DNA of 50,995 bases from Terriglobales bacterium (lineage in GTDB: Bacteria; Acidobacteriota; Terriglobia; Terriglobales; Acidobacteriaceae): the NCBI GenBank assembly GCA_035487355.1, contig DATHMF010000035.1:1-50995 (forward strand), given 5' to 3'. Position 1 is the first letter of the stretch, and each line of letters opens with the position of its first letter. The notes under the pieces were generated by a model. The model did no database searches. It saw only the letters and a program-made list of their open reading frames with translations, and was not told where the DNA came from. The position numbers were made by a program, and so were the translations under genes. Shown piece after piece: positions 26,546 to 35,240 of this stretch.

Positions 26546-27598
26546 TTATTCGACTTGGATATTTACCAAGTCTGGGGCTTGCGGCTTGGCTGCGGGGCGT
26601 TTTCCCCAGCGCACCAAATCCTGGGATTTAGAGTTCATGGCCGCCACGACTTTGCCGATCTTGACTGAACCTTCCATCAGGTAACGGGCAGGTAAAATAC
26701 CGCCAACCTTGTGGTGACCAATTCTATGGGCCCCGATGCTGATGGCGCAGCCGCACTGGCTGCAATCCGGCGTGCCGCCGAATACGCATGGTTCAACGAG
26801 CTTCTTCAGATCAGCCGTATAGTTGATGGACATCCTGGAGAAAATGCACTCATCAGGACTTTGCGGCGGCGTCAGCATGGCTTCAGAGAGATAGTTGCTC
26901 CAAAGCAGTTTCTTGTAAGTGTTGGAGAGACCAACCAGTTCTGCGCTCAACTGCTTGCGCGATTCGGGGGTAAGCATCTCGGGCGTTTTCTCTCCCAATT
27001 GCGGGGTATAGGTGCTAACCCAAATGCGGTCAATCTCAGGCCGCTCACTCCAGAACTTTACATATTCCTCGCGGTAGTTAGGACGCTCCATGTTGTTCTG
27101 CACGATGGTCCAGTGAACGTTGACCTTGCGTCCCTCGATGTTCTTGAGGATGCGTTCGTAGGTTGCCGGCTTGCGGCGGATATCGTGATGTTCGGGCAAG
27201 CCGTCGATGGAAATCCCAATCGTCACCCGGGGCAGCTTCATCCATTCCATGGGAATGGGGATCACGGCGCTGGTCACGATGAGGGTGTACACGCCCATCT
27301 CGCTCAATTGGGGCAGGATACGGCTCAGTTCCTTATGGCGTACCAGCGGCTCGCCGCCCACCAGGGAAACCTGCAGCGGCTTATGTTTGCGTACCAGGCC
27401 GACCACGCCCTCTACGAGCTGGTCTCCGCGGAAATCGGCTACCTGGGTCAGGGTTACGTCACCACCTAAGTGGTCAGCCCCGTAGGCATAGCATCCAGGG
27501 CAGGTTAGGGGGCACTCGCGCGTAATCTCGATGGAAAGCATGGGAGCACTACCCGCAAGGATTCGTCCCCAAGACTTCATCAAATCTTTCCGGCGCAT
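26546..27598 (-). CDS. Radical SAM protein with SPASM-like C-terminal cysteines
   Basis: 350 residues. The radical SAM motif is C29-PLT-C33-PG-C36 (CxxxCxxC), binding the [4Fe-4S] cluster that cleaves SAM. LVGGEPLVR at about 79-87 is the GGE motif that contacts SAM, and VTIGISIDGLPEHHD fits the core barrel. Near residues 265-300 several Cys (DECIF, EPCVFG, DCSQCGC) form a SPASM/twitch-like auxiliary-cluster region. Such enzymes modify peptides or small molecules; no substrate peptide gene is seen beside it. It is divergent from the unknown gene at 27727. The exact reaction cannot be told. Confidence 0.88.
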   Translation of the reverse strand: MRRKDLMKSWGRILAGSAPMLSIEITRECPLTCPGCYAYGADHLGGDVTLTQVADFRGDQLVEGVVGLVRKHKPLQVSLVGGEPLVRHKELSRILPQLSEMGVYTLIVTSAVIPIPMEWMKLPRVTIGISIDGLPEHHDIRRKPATYERILKNIEGRKVNVHWTIVQNNMERPNYREEYVKFWSERPEIDRIWVSTYTPQLGEKTPEMLTPESRKQLSAELVGLSNTYKKLLWSNYLSEAMLTPPQSPDECIFSRMSINYTADLKKLVEPCVFGGTPDCSQCGCAISIGAHRIGHHKVGGILPARYLMEGSVKIGKVVAAMNSKSQDLVRWGKRPAAKPQAPDLVNIQVE

Positions 27599-27726
27599 TG
27601 TTCAAAACCTTTCTTTGCCTCTACAACTGGCTTTAGTATGTGAGATATATGAATTAGGGCTAACCACTAAGTTTACGATAAATTGAGCGGTTAGGGAAAA
27701 AAACAGTAAGTTAAAATAATATCTGG

Positions 27727-28479
27727 ATGTCAGAAACAGCCGAACTCAAGACCCATACGCCCATACGGCGAGCAGCCGATGTGGTACGCACAGCCCAGGT
27801 CGCCCAGGCGGCCAATGGAATATGCTACACCTCTTTGGGCGAAACCGCGCTAGCCGTGAACGAGCTGGAGCGCATGATCCTTGCCGTGCCCCGGTCCGTG
27901 GCCGCTGCGCTCGATAAAAAAGCCTATTACTTTGTGCCCCTGGTGATGAGCGACGGCGATGAAATCATGGTCGCAGAGCGCTATGATGTGGCGCTCAGTG
28001 ACAAAGCTGATTGCCACCGTAATTTGGCCAGCGGTGACGCACAATGCATCTTTATTTCCACTCGCCTGATGGACGATAAATTTTCCGTCGCCTTTGAGTT
28101 TTACATCAACGTGGGCCACGCTTTTGTGGAGCGCGCCGGCGTCTCGCAGGCTTTTGCCGACCTGGTTTGGAAGCAGGTAGAAGAAAAAGCCCGCGGAGAA
28201 ACCAGCCTGGATGCCCACGAATTCCGTAAGCTGGCAACCTCGGCAACGCCGGGCGCGGAGAAGGCAAAGAACGATTACTTTGCCGCGGCCTTCTCCGATG
28301 CCATCGCCATCTACCTGCTTGCCCTGCTGATTGATGAGGTGGATTACTACGAGCTGCGCGAGCGCGAGTACCCGCTGCTGGCGCCGGCGGCGTTGGCTGA
28401 GCGCCTGCATAAGATCCATGAACTGTTCCCAGCGAATCCGGGATTTGAATTCAATATCTACTACCGCAGACGACAGTAA
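27727..28479 (+). CDS. Conserved-looking cytoplasmic protein, unknown function
   Basis: 250 residues without a signal peptide. There is a mid-region of alternating beta and acidic segments (YYFVPLVMSDGDEIMVAERYD, AQCIFISTRLMDDKFSVAFEF) and a helical C-half with a hydrophobic stretch (DAIAIYLLALLIDEVDYY) ending in basic YYRRRQ. I do not recognise a family. It shares a 128-bp divergent intergenic region with the radical SAM gene, which could mean shared control. No strong ribosome site precedes the ATG; codon use looks like the neighbours. Confidence 0.8.
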   Translation: MSETAELKTHTPIRRAADVVRTAQVAQAANGICYTSLGETALAVNELERMILAVPRSVAAALDKKAYYFVPLVMSDGDEIMVAERYDVALSDKADCHRNLASGDAQCIFISTRLMDDKFSVAFEFYINVGHAFVERAGVSQAFADLVWKQVEEKARGETSLDAHEFRKLATSATPGAEKAKNDYFAAAFSDAIAIYLLALLIDEVDYYELREREYPLLAPAALAERLHKIHELFPANPGFEFNIYYRRRQ

Positions 28480-28484
28480 AAACT

Positions 28485-28632
28485 TTAGTTGAACCACAAA
28501 GGGCACGAAGGAATACGTAAGGACACGAAGGGAAACAAAGGAAAGTCTTTGCACCTCTGATCCATGCTTTCCTTGCGTCTCCAATGAAATTTCTTATCTG
28601 CGCGGATCTGCGTTAATCTGCGGCTAGAATAA
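28485..28632. repeat. Repeat gap before ruvA
   Basis: GAACCACAAAGGGCACGAAGG and GTAAGGACACGAAGGG units, then GCGCGGATCTGCGTTAATC. Both families recur near 13950-14003 in the opposite orientation. Confidence 0.7.
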
Positions 28633-28638
28633 TCCACA

Positions 28639-29229
28639 ATGATTGCTCATCTGCGCGGAAAGCTGATTGCCAAGAGTCCGAGCCATGCCATTGTTGAAGC
28701 TGGGGGCGTAGGCTACGAACTTGCCATCACCATCCCCACGTATTCCGGTCTTCCTGCCTTGGACCAGGAGATCGCGCTCTATGTTTACACTCACGTCCGC
28801 GAAGATGCGCTGGCATTGTTTGGTTTTTTGCAGCGCGCAGAGAAGCAGCTCTTTGAAAAATTAATCGGCGTCAGCGGCATCGGCCCCAAACTCGGCATTA
28901 CGATTTTGAGCGGCATGTCTGCCGAGGCTGTCGTGGCTGCCATCCGTGGAAACGACGTGGCTACGCTGACGCGCATTCCCGGCATCGGCAAAAAAACCGC
29001 CGAGCGCATGGTGCTGGAGTTGCGCGATAAGCTCGATCAATTTGCCGCGCCGCCGGTGACGCCCGTGGCCACGGCCATTGAGGAAGACGTGATCTCCGCC
29101 CTGGTCAACCTGGGATATCAGCGCTCCCTGGCAGAGCGCGCCCTGAGCCGCATTCCTTCTGCAAGAAATGGCGAGAAACAATCTTTCGAGGTGCTGTTTC
29201 GCGAAGCCCTGGCTACCATGGCCAAATAG
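28639..29229 (+). CDS. ruvA: Holliday junction branch migration protein RuvA
   Basis: 196 residues, the usual length. It forms the tetramer that holds Holliday junctions for RuvB. The OB-fold domain (MIAHLRGKLIAKSPSHAIVEAGGVGYEL) is residues 1-63; two helix-hairpin-helix motifs follow (ISGIGPKLGITIL-like VSGIGPKLGITILSG and IPGIGKKTAERMVLELRDK), and domain III (DVISALVNLGYQRSLAERAL) contacts RuvB. RuvB and RuvC are not next to it. Confidence 0.97.
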   Translation: MIAHLRGKLIAKSPSHAIVEAGGVGYELAITIPTYSGLPALDQEIALYVYTHVREDALALFGFLQRAEKQLFEKLIGVSGIGPKLGITILSGMSAEAVVAAIRGNDVATLTRIPGIGKKTAERMVLELRDKLDQFAAPPVTPVATAIEEDVISALVNLGYQRSLAERALSRIPSARNGEKQSFEVLFREALATMAK

Positions 29230-29264
29230 CCAAGCACCAGAGTTAAGAGAAAACCTTAACGCGA

Positions 29265-29720
29265 TTATTCCGCGGCCGGAGTCGGCGAGAGATGCGCTGC
29301 AATCATCTGCCAGCCGTCCCCACGCTTCTGATACACGTTGGTCACTCGCAAGCCACCCAGCTTGGGATCGTCAAACACCACAGTGCCCATCAGTACGGCA
29401 CAATCGCCGGAGACGCGTACGGTTGATTCGCCCAGTGAAGATTTGGGAAAGCGGTTTGTGTTGGCCTCCAGCGCCGGAAGAATGTCATCTTTCGTAAGGA
29501 CTTTGGCGCCAGATGAAGAACCGATGAAATCATCTGCTATCAGACCTCGAAGGGTGGTTATGTCGCCGGAGGCCTCTGCCGCGAGCCAACTGCGCTCCAG
29601 CTTGACGAGCTCGTCTTCTACGCTGGGAACGCGCGTCTGGGGTGCGGGCACACTCGATTGTGCCGCCGCCAAAGAACACAGGACAATACTCAGGCTCAGG
29701 AAAATGAACCAGTGCTTCAT
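29265..29720 (-). CDS. Exported NTF2-like (SnoaL/DUF4440) protein
   Basis: 151 residues with a signal peptide (MKHWFIFLSLSIVLCSLAAA). The mature part follows the DUF4440 pattern: ELVKLERSWLAAEASGDITTLRGLIADDFIGSSS at the start, a middle DCAVLMGTVVF strand and the final NVYQKRGDGWQMIAAHLSP strands, making the cone-shaped alpha+beta fold that binds small hydrophobic ligands or serves in very varied enzymes. No specific activity can be given. It is convergent with ruvA, 35 bp apart. Confidence 0.88.
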   Translation of the reverse strand: MKHWFIFLSLSIVLCSLAAAQSSVPAPQTRVPSVEDELVKLERSWLAAEASGDITTLRGLIADDFIGSSSGAKVLTKDDILPALEANTNRFPKSSLGESTVRVSGDCAVLMGTVVFDDPKLGGLRVTNVYQKRGDGWQMIAAHLSPTPAAE

Positions 29721-29872
29721 GGCAAACTCCTCCGTGAATTTGGGACCAAACTCAACTTGAGTTAAGAGACACCGCGCACACTTGAATTGTTCCCGCGTTG
29801 CGTCAAATTCAATGGTTGTGAATCTTTGTACATGTCCCTCTATCAGCAGCCAAAGTGCGCTATAGTTGCCCC

Positions 29873-30652
29873 ATGCGCTTCCGTTGGACCCGGCCGTTTG
29901 CTGTTGCAGCTATGGTAGTAATGCTATGCCTGCCTTCATTTGCCATAATTCCCGTTTCCCCGCTGGTGTTGGCCAGGATCGGCAAGATGATTTGGGATGC
30001 GCTGACCTTCCGCCACAGGATCGTGGTACCACCGCCCAACGTTAAACTTAATCCCGATCAGATTGTGGATATTGCCGGCCTCTCGAGCGCAACCGCGTCG
30101 CAGAAATGCGAGAACTGGGCCTGGGCTGCGGGCCTGGAAACCATTCTGCATACGCAGAATGTGGACCTGAAGCAGAAATACTGGGTCATCAAGGCCGATG
30201 GCGGCGAGGTTTGCAAAGATAGCTTTGACCTGAGTTCGCTTCCCCAGTACATCAACGGAGAATATGTGCTCGATGACGGGCGTCACGTGCGCCTGGAGGC
30301 GACCACGGTCTCCGGACTGCCTCAGGGAGTAGATCCTTTTATTCTGGCGCCGCAGGCGGGACGTCCTCTGATGCTGATTTGGAAGGGGCACCCGTACCTT
30401 TATGTAGGAATGAATTACGACGAGTTAAGATTCGCCGATGGCCAGCGTGAATTTTCAGTTACGAAACTCAAGTTTCTCGACCCCTTTGCCTCTGATCCGG
30501 CGAAGCAGGTGGTCTACTTCGACCGCGAAAAAGACGACTTGGCGGATATCTCCGGCATGATGGACGTGATTGCCGAACCTATTGAAGGCACAAACTGGCT
30601 GCATCCGGAAAAGGAACTTGACCACCCCAGGGAAATTTTCTTCCCGAAATAG
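29873..30652 (+). CDS. Exported papain-like protein, catalytic Cys apparently lost
   Basis: 259 residues from the ATG at 29873, which starts a normal signal peptide (MRFRWTRPFAVAAMVVMLCL); an in-frame GTG at 29855 is less likely. The segment CENWAWAAGLETIL at about 79-92 resembles the NWCWAA active-site helix of papain-like peptidases of the AvrRpt2/C39-like sort, but with Ala at the place of the nucleophile. A second family mark is WKGHPYLYVGMNYDE (His173), followed by an Asp in FLDPF near 203. C79 lies four residues too early to be the usual nucleophile. It may be an inactive binding protein or an adapted enzyme. No partner gene is evident. Confidence 0.7.
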   Translation: MRFRWTRPFAVAAMVVMLCLPSFAIIPVSPLVLARIGKMIWDALTFRHRIVVPPPNVKLNPDQIVDIAGLSSATASQKCENWAWAAGLETILHTQNVDLKQKYWVIKADGGEVCKDSFDLSSLPQYINGEYVLDDGRHVRLEATTVSGLPQGVDPFILAPQAGRPLMLIWKGHPYLYVGMNYDELRFADGQREFSVTKLKFLDPFASDPAKQVVYFDREKDDLADISGMMDVIAEPIEGTNWLHPEKELDHPREIFFPK

Positions 30653-30654
30653 AA

Positions 30655-30832
30655 ATAGCACTCAGCACTCAGCAGTCAGCACTCAGCATTCAGCCAAGGC
30701 CGATTCCACCGCGGAGGCGCGGAGACGCGGAGGATTGAGTCATTGAATCATCGGGTCATGCACGGCCTGTCCCACGGCATGCCGGGGCAAGCGGGACAGA
30801 TTGAGTCATTGCAGAATCGAGTCATTGAACTG
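30655..30832. repeat. Three repeat families between convergent genes
   Basis: GCACTCAGCACTCAGCAGTC at about 30657-30695, CCGCGGAGGCGCGGAGACG at about 30708-30733, then ATTGAGTCATTGAATCATCG and, after an insert with GGCCTGTCCCACGGCATGCC, a second ATTGAGTCATTGCAGAATCG near 30799. Confidence 0.75.
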
Positions 30833-30842
30833 GCAAGCGTGA

Positions 30843-31397
30843 TTAGTTAGCATTGCGGCCGAAGGTGAAGGCGACGCCAAGCCCCATGGTATCAAACGAC
30901 GGATACGAATTATGCTCGTAGCTCCCAAGGAGGGCCAGATGGCGGCTGACTGCAAAGCTGGTATCGCCGCTGAGTCCAGAGCTGGCTCGAATGCCAGGGG
31001 CGGTGGCAACATCGGTCATATCAAAGCGGCGCATAATACCGTTGATCATGTGAGTCAGTTTGCCGTCCTTGGAGGGCGCCGTAGTCTGGTCGTAGACGTT
31101 TTGATTCGTCAGCGTCTCTTCGTAACCAGGAGCCTCGAAGCTTAATTTCGCGGGTTCGAAGTTCAACCTTGTTTGAAGCGGCGATGGGGCGTCTGGAATC
31201 GCAGACTGCTGTTGGACTGCCTGCTTGGGATTGAGAGCAGTACTTCCATCGTGAGCTGTTGCGGTGATCGGGAGATAGTTGTTGGCAATCAAAGTTGGCG
31301 TTTGGCTATTTGCCAATCTTGGCAACGATTGGGCAAAACATGATGGTGCCGCGATCACACTGATCAGCACAATCACGAAACGAAGTAATCTACGCAT
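30843..31397 (-). CDS. Exported protein, possibly a small outer-membrane barrel
   Basis: 184 residues from the ATG at 31397, which has GGGAGGA about 6 nt upstream and begins a clear signal peptide (MRRLLRFVIVLISVIAAPSCFA); the frame is open back to 31451 but the shorter form fits better. The C-terminal third alternates polar and hydrophobic residues (DTSFAVSRHLALLGSYEHN, MGLGVAFTFGRNA) like beta-strands of an outer-membrane protein, although it does not end in Phe. The N-terminal half is low in features. Function unknown. Confidence 0.72.
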   Translation of the reverse strand: MRRLLRFVIVLISVIAAPSCFAQSLPRLANSQTPTLIANNYLPITATAHDGSTALNPKQAVQQQSAIPDAPSPLQTRLNFEPAKLSFEAPGYEETLTNQNVYDQTTAPSKDGKLTHMINGIMRRFDMTDVATAPGIRASSGLSGDTSFAVSRHLALLGSYEHNSYPSFDTMGLGVAFTFGRNAN

Positions 31398-31539
31398 TTT
31401 GTCCTCCCTGCATCCGGCAGGTCTGTTCACTTGCTGTGGTGCTCCTGACATCGGCTGCAGGTGTTAACCCAATCCTAAGGGAAAGGTTGCCGATCCTGAA
31501 ATTACTTTGGTTACGTTACAAAGGTAATACCCAAACAAG

Positions 31540-31683
31540 TTCACCACACAGACACAGAGGATTGAGTCATCGGGTCATTGAGTCATTGCTTCATTAAAGT
31601 AAACCAATAGCAACAACCATGATTCAAGTACACAATGACACAATCACTCAGTTTTCTCTGTGCCTCTGTGTCTCTGTGGTGAA
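31540..31683. repeat. Nested inverted repeats between the exported protein and mnmE
   Basis: The outer arms TTCACCACACAGACACAGAG (31540-31559) and CTCTGTGTCTCTGTGGTGAA (31664-31683) are near-perfect reverse complements. They enclose ATTGAGTCATCGGGTCATTG on the left and CACAATGACACAATCACTCA on the right, a second inverted pair of another family. The right outer arm abuts the mnmE 3' end at 31690. Confidence 0.85.
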
Positions 31684-31689
31684 TGCTTC

Positions 31690-33084
31690 TCATTTGCCGA
31701 TACAGAAACTGCTGAAGATCAAATTCAGAATGTCATCCGTTGTGGTGGCGCCAGTGATGGCGTCCAGCGGACGCAAGGCATTGTAGAGATCGAGCAGAAG
31801 CATCTCGTGAGGGATAGAGTTCCTGATCGCGGCCACGGCGGCATCGAGCGCGGCGAGCGAATCGCGCACCAGCCCTTGATGGCGGACGTTGGTCAGCATG
31901 CCACTTTCCTGTTGGGCGCCGTGATCGCCTGCGATTTGCTTCAGGATGGCCTCGCGCAGTTCTGAGATTCCTTCCCCGGTCACCGCCGAGGTGCGCAGTT
32001 GCGCGGGATTTCCAGCGGCCGGCGCTGCCTGTGCGGTTTTGTTTAAATGTGGCGCTTTGACCAAATCTGATTTGTTCTGCACGAAAATCGCAGAGCGGTT
32101 TTCCAGGCGGCCCTGCAAGGCCGCATCTTCCTCCGGGTGCAAGTTGCTCGCATCCAAAACTACCAGCACCAAATCGGCCTCGGCCAGGGCTTCGTAAGAT
32201 TTCTGAATGCCGAGGCTTTCTGCTTCGTCAGCCGCTGTGCGGATTCCGGCCGTATCCACCAGGCGCACGGGGATGCCGCCAATGGCAACCGTCTCGCTCA
32301 CCAGGTCACGGGTGGTGCCGGGCGTGGCGGTCACGATGGCGCGCTCGCGCTCCACCAGCCGGTTGAAGAGGCTGGATTTGCCCACATTCGGACGCCCTAC
32401 AATCGCCAAGGTCAACCCTTCATGAACGATCTTGCCGTAGGCAAACGACTGCGCCAGCTCTTCGAGGGGCTCGCGCACGGCGGCAATGCGTTTGAGGATT
32501 TCTTCTCCCGGCAAGACGGAAACATCATCCTCGGCGAAATCCACTCCGGCTTCAAGCACGGCGATTAAATCTACCAGCTTTTGCTTGATCGGTTTGAGCC
32601 GTTTGGAGAGTGCGCCCTCAAGTTGCTGGGCCGCTACTTTCGCCTGAAAGAGAGTTTGCGAGTCAATCAGGTCGCGCACGGCCTCAGCCTGAGTGAGATC
32701 GAGCCTGCCGTTGAGAAATGCGCGCATGGTGAACTCGCCGGGCTCGGCCAGGCGCGCTCCGCGTTGCAAAGCAATGGCGACAATGTGCTGCAAAACTACA
32801 GGGGCGCCGTGGGCGGAGATTTCTACGATGTCATCGGTCGTGTAGGAGTGGGGCTTGGCAAAATAGGTGGCTACGACTTCATCAATACGTTCGCCTGTGG
32901 CCGGGTCAATCAACTCGCCAAACGAAGCGCGGCCGGGAGCAAGTTCATGACCTCCAACTTTAGAAGCAAGCCGCAGCATGGGTCCGGCGATGGCGCGCGC
33001 TTCGGGTCCGGCCAGGCGCACAACCCCGATGCCGCCGCGTCCGGGCGGGGTGGCGACGGCGACGATGGTATCGTCGAGGTTCAC
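31690..33084 (-). CDS. mnmE: tRNA uridine-5-carboxymethylaminomethyl modification GTPase
   Basis: With MnmG it modifies U34 of tRNAs. The protein is 464 residues from the GTG at 33084 ([25 protein letters not shown], the usual family start); the frame is open to a TTG at 33138. The N-domain is followed by the inserted G domain: P-loop [12 protein letters not shown], switch region [15 protein letters not shown], and NKSD. The C-terminal motif CIGK at the very end is the conserved catalytic Cys motif. Length matches the E. coli protein. Confidence 0.96.
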   Translation of the reverse strand: MNLDDTIVAVATPPGRGGIGVVRLAGPEARAIAGPMLRLASKVGGHELAPGRASFGELIDPATGERIDEVVATYFAKPHSYTTDDIVEISAHGAPVVLQHIVAIALQRGARLAEPGEFTMRAFLNGRLDLTQAEAVRDLIDSQTLFQAKVAAQQLEGALSKRLKPIKQKLVDLIAVLEAGVDFAEDDVSVLPGEEILKRIAAVREPLEELAQSFAYGKIVHEGLTLAIVGRPNVGKSSLFNRLVERERAIVTATPGTTRDLVSETVAIGGIPVRLVDTAGIRTAADEAESLGIQKSYEALAEADLVLVVLDASNLHPEEDAALQGRLENRSAIFVQNKSDLVKAPHLNKTAQAAPAAGNPAQLRTSAVTGEGISELREAILKQIAGDHGAQQESGMLTNVRHQGLVRDSLAALDAAVAAIRNSIPHEMLLLDLYNALRPLDAITGATTTDDILNLIFSSFCIGK

Positions 33085-33165
33085 GGCTTTGATTGTAATG
33101 GGTGAGCCGGATGAGAGCGCCGTCGGGGCGCAAGCCAACTGTGAATATGCAGCAGCTATAGAGCC

Positions 33166-33741
33166 TTAGGAGATAAGCCGCGGCAAAAAGAAACCGGTGC
33201 GCCGGCGGTGCTCTTCGAAGGCAGCGCCAAATTCCTGCGCCAGCATCTTTTCTTCAACGCGGGCTTTTGTGTAGAACGCAATCCAAACCAGCGCGACTGC
33301 AATCACGGCGCGCCATTCTCCGATAGCTAATGCAGTTCCATCCAGAGCCAACAGGATCCCGGTATAGATAGGATGGCGCACGTAGGCGTAGGGGCCGTTG
33401 CGAATCAGTTCATGCTCTACCTTGATGGTGACCTTGCTGCTCCAATTTTGGCCCAGGCTGTAGCGCGCCCAAAAAGCAAAAGCAATGCCAAGGGCAGTGA
33501 GAATAAGTCCCGTTACCGCTACGAGTAGACTCTGAGGCCAAAGCCTTCGTCCGAGTACTCCCCAGAGCGAGGAGTGCGTGAAGAGCAGTATCCATGCTGC
33601 CCACAGCGGCGCCTGATACACAATTCGCGAGCCCATGGACTCTTGCGTCTTGACCGCCTTCAAACGCAAAGCTGAAATCAGCCAATACGCGAAAAAAATG
33701 ATCCAAAGCGCGGTAAAAGCATTACTAATCAGGTCAGTCAT
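33166..33741 (-). CDS. Isoprenylcysteine carboxyl methyltransferase-family membrane protein
   Basis: 191 residues with four or five hydrophobic segments. The C-terminal half carries the ICMT/PEMT signature: KVEHELIRNGPYAYVRHPIYTGILL, then ARVEEKMLAQEFGAAFEEHRRRTGFFLP. These SAM-dependent membrane methyltransferases act on lipid-like or isoprenyl substrates; bacterial members mostly have unknown targets. It follows mnmE's start region in the same direction with an 81-bp gap. Confidence 0.88.
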   Translation of the reverse strand: MTDLISNAFTALWIIFFAYWLISALRLKAVKTQESMGSRIVYQAPLWAAWILLFTHSSLWGVLGRRLWPQSLLVAVTGLILTALGIAFAFWARYSLGQNWSSKVTIKVEHELIRNGPYAYVRHPIYTGILLALDGTALAIGEWRAVIAVALVWIAFYTKARVEEKMLAQEFGAAFEEHRRRTGFFLPRLIS

Positions 33742-33793
33742 ACGAGATATCGATGATACTTGAACGTCAAAGCAGAAGCTTCAAACCGAGGGC

Positions 33794-34114
33794 TTACTTT
33801 GCCATGGAAGAGTAGGCAACAATTCCCACGACCACGACCACCAGGATGAGCAGCCCAAAGCGCCGCATGAATGGTATGGGCGAGGTATTCACCAGATTGC
33901 GGGCGTTCTCCGAGGCGATTTCGCGTCCACGGCGGCAGATGGTGCACATCTCTATAAATTTTTGGGAGGTGACCATGCCGAAGAAGAACCAAATGTGAAA
34001 ATAACGGTAAGAGACGACCGTCTTGAAAGGCCGGTCGGCCTGGCAGACCGGACAGGAACGCATGCCCAAGTCGCCAAGTTCATGGGTATCGCCGCGAGTG
34101 CCGAAGATGATCAT
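33794..34114 (-). CDS. Zinc-ribbon protein with C-terminal membrane anchor
   Basis: 106 residues. CPVC at about 21-24 and CTIC at about 57-60 form a zinc ribbon, separated by an aromatic stretch (YRYFHIWFFFG) of the type seen in the 'zinc-ribbon family' proteins. Residues about 84-101 (FGLLILVVVVVGIVAYSS) are a membrane span with only a few residues after it. Its function is unknown. It lies upstream of the ICMT-like gene on the same strand. Confidence 0.8.
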   Translation of the reverse strand: MIIFGTRGDTHELGDLGMRSCPVCQADRPFKTVVSYRYFHIWFFFGMVTSQKFIEMCTICRRGREIASENARNLVNTSPIPFMRRFGLLILVVVVVGIVAYSSMAK

Positions 34115-34174
34115 AGGGATTTTTGGAAAACGGCGATTCTACTTTAAAGTTGCATTCCGCAATGTAAAAACTTT

Positions 34175-35074
34175 TTAAACTTTCGTTCCCCTGGGGTTCT
34201 CCAGCGCGCTTCCGTTGGTTTTGTGCAAGCGAGCGAAGTTGGCCTGCATCTCTTCGTAAATGCGGTCTGCTTTGTGATGGAGCTGGGCGACTTCGAGTTC
34301 CGCCTTGAGGTTTACTTCATAATCCAGGTCGCCTTTGAGGCGGTCTTTGGCGGCCTGCCGGTTTTGCGACATCATAATGACCGGCGCCTGCAGCGCCGCC
34401 AGCATGGAGAGAAAAAGGTTCAGCAGGATGAATGGATAAGGATCGAAGGTGGCCTTCTCAGGCGCGAGCCCGTGTCGCGCTCCTTGTACGGTCAAATAGA
34501 CATTCAATCCTACCCAAGCCAGCAATACGACGCCGAAAGAGATGATGAAGGTCCACGATCCGCCGAAGCTGGCCACGCGGTCGGCAATGTGCTGGCCCAG
34601 GGTAAGGCGCTCTTCTTCTTCCAGGTTCAGGTTGCGCGAGACGTGAGTGCGCAGCAGTTCATCGGTCGCGCGCAGGCGGCGGCCCATGACGCCGAGCAGG
34701 TCCATGGCGGCGTGCGGGTGCCGGGTTATGAGGTCGAGCAGGTCTCCGCGATCCATGACAAGAGTCTCAGTATCGTCGGTGGCAACCGCGGTTGCGGTGC
34801 GGGGACCGCCATCGAGCAACGAGATTTCACCGAAGACATCGCCGCTGAGATTCTCTGAGAGGATGATGGTGTCGCCGGTGCAGTCCTCCACGTAAACCTG
34901 CACACTGCCACGGCGGACAATATAAAGCGCGTCACCGGAGTCGCCGTAGGCAAAAACGATTGCGCCTTTATCAAAGTTGCGGACGTCAACCAGTTCGGCC
35001 AGAGTCTTGCGTTCTTCTTCGTCGAGCAGTTGGAATAAAGGCACCTCCGCCAGGAGGGCCAGATCAGCAGCCAT
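34175..35074 (-). CDS. Cyclic-nucleotide-binding domain fused to DUF1003 membrane domain
   Basis: 299 residues. Residues about 10-130 are a CNBD (FDKGAIVFAYGDSGDALYIVRRGSVQVYV, GDVFGEISLLDGGPRTATAVA), with the phosphate-binding GEISLLDGGPRTATA loop intact, so it may bind cAMP, cGMP or a related nucleotide. Residues about 165-275 are DUF1003, with two membrane spans and the family mark FDPYPFILLNLFLSMLAALQ and QNRQAAKDR. The tail is coiled coil. It would couple nucleotide level to a membrane function that is not known. GAGG precedes the ATG. Confidence 0.9.
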   Translation of the reverse strand: MAADLALLAEVPLFQLLDEEERKTLAELVDVRNFDKGAIVFAYGDSGDALYIVRRGSVQVYVEDCTGDTIILSENLSGDVFGEISLLDGGPRTATAVATDDTETLVMDRGDLLDLITRHPHAAMDLLGVMGRRLRATDELLRTHVSRNLNLEEEERLTLGQHIADRVASFGGSWTFIISFGVVLLAWVGLNVYLTVQGARHGLAPEKATFDPYPFILLNLFLSMLAALQAPVIMMSQNRQAAKDRLKGDLDYEVNLKAELEVAQLHHKADRIYEEMQANFARLHKTNGSALENPRGTKV

Positions 35075-35240
35075 AAATCAACCTCATCAAGATAGTCGTT
35101 CTCTCAGTTACTTATGATGCCAAGCCATCATGCCAACTCTTGCGGCAGAGTTCAATTGATAAACATTAATAGAAAATCGGACCTGAAAACCCTCTGCGGT
35201 GAGCTGTGAATCCGCTTGATCCGTGGCAGGTAGTTTTTTC

